64,000 bases of DNA, taken from contig NC_092462.1 in NCBI RefSeq assembly GCF_047495875.1, forward strand, positions 36,154,523 through 36,218,522, read 5' to 3'. Under the pieces are notes generated by a model, which searched no databases, was not told where the DNA came from, and saw only the letters and a program-made list of their open reading frames with translations. The stretch is from Pithys albifrons albifrons. Lineage: Eukaryota; Chordata; Aves; Passeriformes; Thamnophilidae. Below are positions 60,135 to 64,000 of the stretch, piece by piece. Position 1 is the stretch's first letter; the number at the start of each line of letters is the position of its first letter. Position numbers and translations under genes: made by a program.

Positions 60135-63100
60135 ACTCATGAGCAAAACTGAGACATCCAATTTTGATACTATATGTAATTTAACACAGTTATATTACAG
60201 ATTGGCATTACATTCCAAACTGGTTTTTGAAAAAATAGGAAAGCATATCAATTTATGTTTTATGTAAGTGCTTTCAAGTTTAATTAGGGAAGGTTGGGAC
60301 AAAAGGAAACTTGTTTCTATCTGAGCTTCCTCTGGCTTGCCATATGGCTAGAAGGAATCTATAAAAGCCTGTTTTCCACAAAACCCATGAAACGTAATTT
60401 TGGGGGACTTTACCTATAAAGGAAGTAGGTGGAGATGGTGACTTCAATTAACTGGGGAATTGTTACAGATACCAGGCATTGCAATTCTGGGATATGCTAC
60501 TGACTGCAAATTCAGATACTGGTGATTTAGAATTTTAATGTAGAATCTCTGTTCTCAGAGGATTTTTGTACCACTGACTTCAGCTCTCCCTCTCTTAGAA
60601 ACAAAAAAACAAAGACAAGCACAAAAATCAAACACAAACAAACAAACACCTCCTAATCTAAACCATAATCTAAATGAGATTAACTTAATCTCGTTTGATG
60701 GAGGAAACAGCACTGTTGCTGTAATACAGATAAGTGGCAACCTGAAAATTAGATGCATGTGACCTTATGTAGTATGATATTACAGCCACAGTCACACCAG
60801 AGCCCAGGACTGGCATAAAACCCACAGGAAATTCCTATAAAAACTGATGCAGAAACCAGCTTTCAATTAAGACCTTCCTAGTTTAATAGTTATAGCAGGC
60901 ACTATATATTATGTTCCTTCACAGCTTTTGTCCTCAGAAGAACTGTTTGTTAGTCGTATTACAAGAGGATAGAAACTATATGCTTTGAATTGAGAAGGAA
61001 GATGCAATATTGAAATTTTCCTAGGTGAGTATTTTTTGATAGATAGCTTTTAGCTGAATGGAATTATCCAATTCAAAGCAGACTTAGTCTGTTTCCTGCC
61101 CATTTGAGAAGTGGCTCTACTGCATCAGCTTTCAGTACAAGGCTGGACTGCACTTCAAGACTTTGCATATTAAACACATTAATTGATTATTGTTTCAATT
61201 AACCACATAGTCTGCCCTACTGATTTTAGTGTAGTGCAGTTTGACTGACTAAAAGACATTACAGGTTTTCTGTATGCAGTCCCTATTACAGGTGTGGATA
61301 ATTTGCTTGGTACTATATATTTTAAGGTTTCTACATTCTGTAATGTCTAGATATTTCAAATTGAAATGAAAAAGTGTCATGTACATTTATGGCAGTGTTG
61401 ACCCCAAGGATGATCCTGATTTACTATACTATTATTTATTCATAGTATGACAGCTATTCCCTTTTTTTCTTGTTCTGGAACTCTCAAAATTTAACTTGGT
61501 CACATATAACCTGATTTCTAACTAGGGAATAAGGAAGAAGTTAAATGTTGACATGAAAGTGGACCGTGCTGCCCCCAAAAATACCTCTAGATTGAATGCA
61601 TGCTACCCATAATATTTTTGTGCTTCTGAAAAGAGCATTGTAGTGTATTATATGTAAATTTAAACTTTAGACCATTTGGAAAATGAATCAGTTTAGAAAG
61701 AATTTGAATGGGGTTATTCATGCTTAATTCAGAATTCAGAACAATTCTATGAGGTTTAGGGTGCAAATTAAAATTTTTATTGCAGCAAATAGGGTTCTTC
61801 AGGAGCATGAAAATTTGCTACTCAAGTCCAGTTGTCTGCCTGGATTTGTTGTTTAAATGTGTGGCTAAGACAACTCTGCACATGATAGAGCAAAGAGAAT
61901 AGCCAGGAGTATATTGTTTTTCAGTTCTTTAGTTCATCCCCCACCACCTTTACTTAATTGCATAAAAAGCTCTAATTTGGAATTTCAGGTTACTTTTAGA
62001 AATATATCAGTTCCTCACCATTTTGTTGTAAAGAGATTGTGACAGTTGGGTTGAAGTGGGATATTATTTTTGGTCATGTATTTTTATATTGCTAATGTAA
62101 AATGAGCATTATCTAAGAGGGATTAATATTTAAGTTATAGAATGAATATCCAAAATCACAGGAGGATCACACACTAAGAAATGAGAAACAATCTACAAAA
62201 AGCACACTTGCCAAGAAAATTTTTTGTATTCTTTGATTCCCTTCTTTGCCTTTAATATCTTAGTAGCAGAACTGAAGTTCTCTTGATCTAAAGTGTTAAT
62301 TTTTCTCCTATTGCAAGTTATTCAATCTAGGCTACTGGTTCTCCATTTTCAAGTGACAGTAAGAGAACTTATACTGATCTTTGTGAAAACAAAATTCAAG
62401 TCTATTTTTCAGGAAAGGGACACATTTAGTTGGTTTTTGTCATACATATGAATCTCCCATGCATTTGAGTGCAGTCTGCTTTCCAACTGAAACACATTGC
62501 CTAGCAAATCTGTTCTTGACTCTAGTTTGTACAGTGCCTTGCCAATTCCCCTTACCCTGCACCACCAATGAAACTAGTAGCTGTAATAGGATTTATACAC
62601 CTGGAAGCATGGGGCAAACAAAAACATAGTAGTCTAGAAACAGAACCCCTCACTTCAGTTAAAGTTCTGCCTACACTCAAGTTTACATGGTGTTCCATTA
62701 AGATTGCTTTTCCAGTCATCAAGAGTTTTGAGAAACAAGGTGAAAGAAGAAAACATTTTTCTATAAATAGGTTGCCCTTTGCTGCCTTAAGAAGTGCAGG
62801 GTTATTTCCAAGGTACTTAGATTAGAACAATTTATCTAGGTTACTGCAATTCAAAATTAAATGTCTGCTTTTGACATTTCCTGAAATTTGCATACTGGCG
62901 GCTGGCAATGCTGCAGCTGCACTTCTGGCAGCTTATCTGTGTTTTCCCATGAAGAGTACTGCAATAGCTTCATTAGAGAAGGAATTCCAGGGGTGAAAGA
63001 AGCAACTTTTTGTTCCATAGAAAGGCTCTCCACACACCTAATAACGATTGTTGGAATGCGAATCTCTGACACCGGGAAATATGAGGACCCACCAATCCTA

Positions 63101-63890
63101 TGGATGGATCTTCCCATATATGACTACTGCATACTGTGAACTGGCAAATCCAGAAAACTTCAGTATATGAAAACATGCTATTTTATGGGTGAGATGAAAG
63201 AATTAAGAAACAGCCAGGGAATGCCAGAGAGAGACCCGCGGCACTGCCCTCACATGATTTTTTTTTTTTTTGTAGTTCAATCTGGTTTTGACACCTCTTT
63301 AAGGACTCCCACTGCTGTCATCAAAAACCTTATCTGCTGCTCATAAGTGATGAAACTGAGGTGCAGAGCTTACCGAGAGCAGATTTAGAAGGAATATCAC
63401 AATGTGATTGCCTTCTGTGCCAATCACATGCTTATATATTTTCTTTCAATAGAAAAATCCTTTACTTATTTCTACTAATTAAACTGCAAGTAGAATATTT
63501 TAGGGAGGATGCAAAGACAATCATATACAACAAAATAGATGAAGTTCCTAGTATTTTATTGTGTACTTTTTATCCATATTACTAATGGTGAATTCTGCTT
63601 TAGAAATTGATTTTACTGATACTGTTTTTGAAGAAGAATAATATTTAACATTATTATCTGTTCCTATCCTCTTTTTGTTTTTCCTAAAACCTGTATTTCA
63701 AGTAACAACAATTTCTTTTTACAGAAGGGAAAGTATCTCTGAGAAATAAAGTTCGTTCATAACCATTAACATGTCTATCAATGAAGGGTCTTCATCTCTC
63801 CCTTCTTTTTCCTTTGTTTATTTAGACAGTCTTCTTTTTCATAGCATAAGATAGTTACACTCATGCGCAAGACCCAGAAACTAAATCTAA
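60135..63890. other. PALLD intron
   Basis: No supported feature. Overlapping open frames on both strands at 62857–63176 are judged to be chance. Confidence 0.5.
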
Positions 63891-63895
63891 TGATT

Positions 63896-63926
<31 letters not shown>

Positions 63927-63938
63927 CAGACACACACC
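63896..63938. repeat. (CA)n microsatellite
   Basis: About twenty CA units with two single-base interruptions. Confidence 0.95.
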
Positions 63939-64000
63939 TCGCCCTCCCTCCAGATTAGGTCTGGTTCTCAAATATTATTTGGAATTCAAAGCAGGCCATG

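Noticed and set aside
62857..63176. Overlapping open frames on both strands
   Set aside because: No splice support, no similarity and no conserved Ig residues expected for the next PALLD exon.

Overview
This window is vertebrate nuclear DNA and almost certainly avian, probably a songbird (inference). The evidence is many CR1 LINE fragments ending in the ATTCTATG-type 3' repeat, avian-style ERV LTRs, AT-rich introns, and the DDX60–PALLD gene order known from amniotes. Two host genes are recognised from protein similarity. DDX60, an interferon-induced DExD/H-box helicase, lies on the minus strand with its promoter near 8.1 kb and its 5' exons running off the left edge. PALLD (palladin) lies on the plus strand, with its large first coding exon at 43.2–44.2 kb and its next exon beyond the right edge.

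Layout. 1–8.1 kb holds the 5' part of DDX60: a CpG-rich promoter with an ISRE-type site, a G-quadruplex-capable tract, one predicted 5'UTR exon and six predicted coding exons. One of these, an acidic exon, is split by a 407-bp solo LTR with a perfect 6-bp target duplication. 8.1–16.5 kb is repeat-rich (CR1, several solo LTRs, an LTR nested in a CR1). 16.7–22.1 kb carries a set of phase-compatible exons on the minus strand that may be a small unrecognised gene. 24.3–30.7 kb is a very young, env-less provirus on the plus strand. Its two LTRs differ, as far as I can read, by one TA dinucleotide. Its gag and pol frames are both long and share one reading frame, separated by a single amber codon followed 8 nt later by a perfect 8-bp hairpin. 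32.9–35.2 kb holds another solo LTR and a CR1 3' end. A CpG island at 36.2–36.7 kb is the best candidate PALLD first exon/promoter. From 44.2 kb to the end the sequence is PALLD intron with CR1 and ERVL-type remnants and one internal CpG-rich patch at 49.0 kb.

Functionally the host genes are unrelated neighbours: DDX60 acts in antiviral RNA sensing, palladin in actin organisation. The most notable points are the retroviral LTR inside an exon of an antiviral gene, the apparently intact young provirus with a candidate stop-codon-readthrough signal, and the unidentified multi-exon candidate gene. All exon boundaries were read by eye from splice consensus and phase; none was tested against transcripts.
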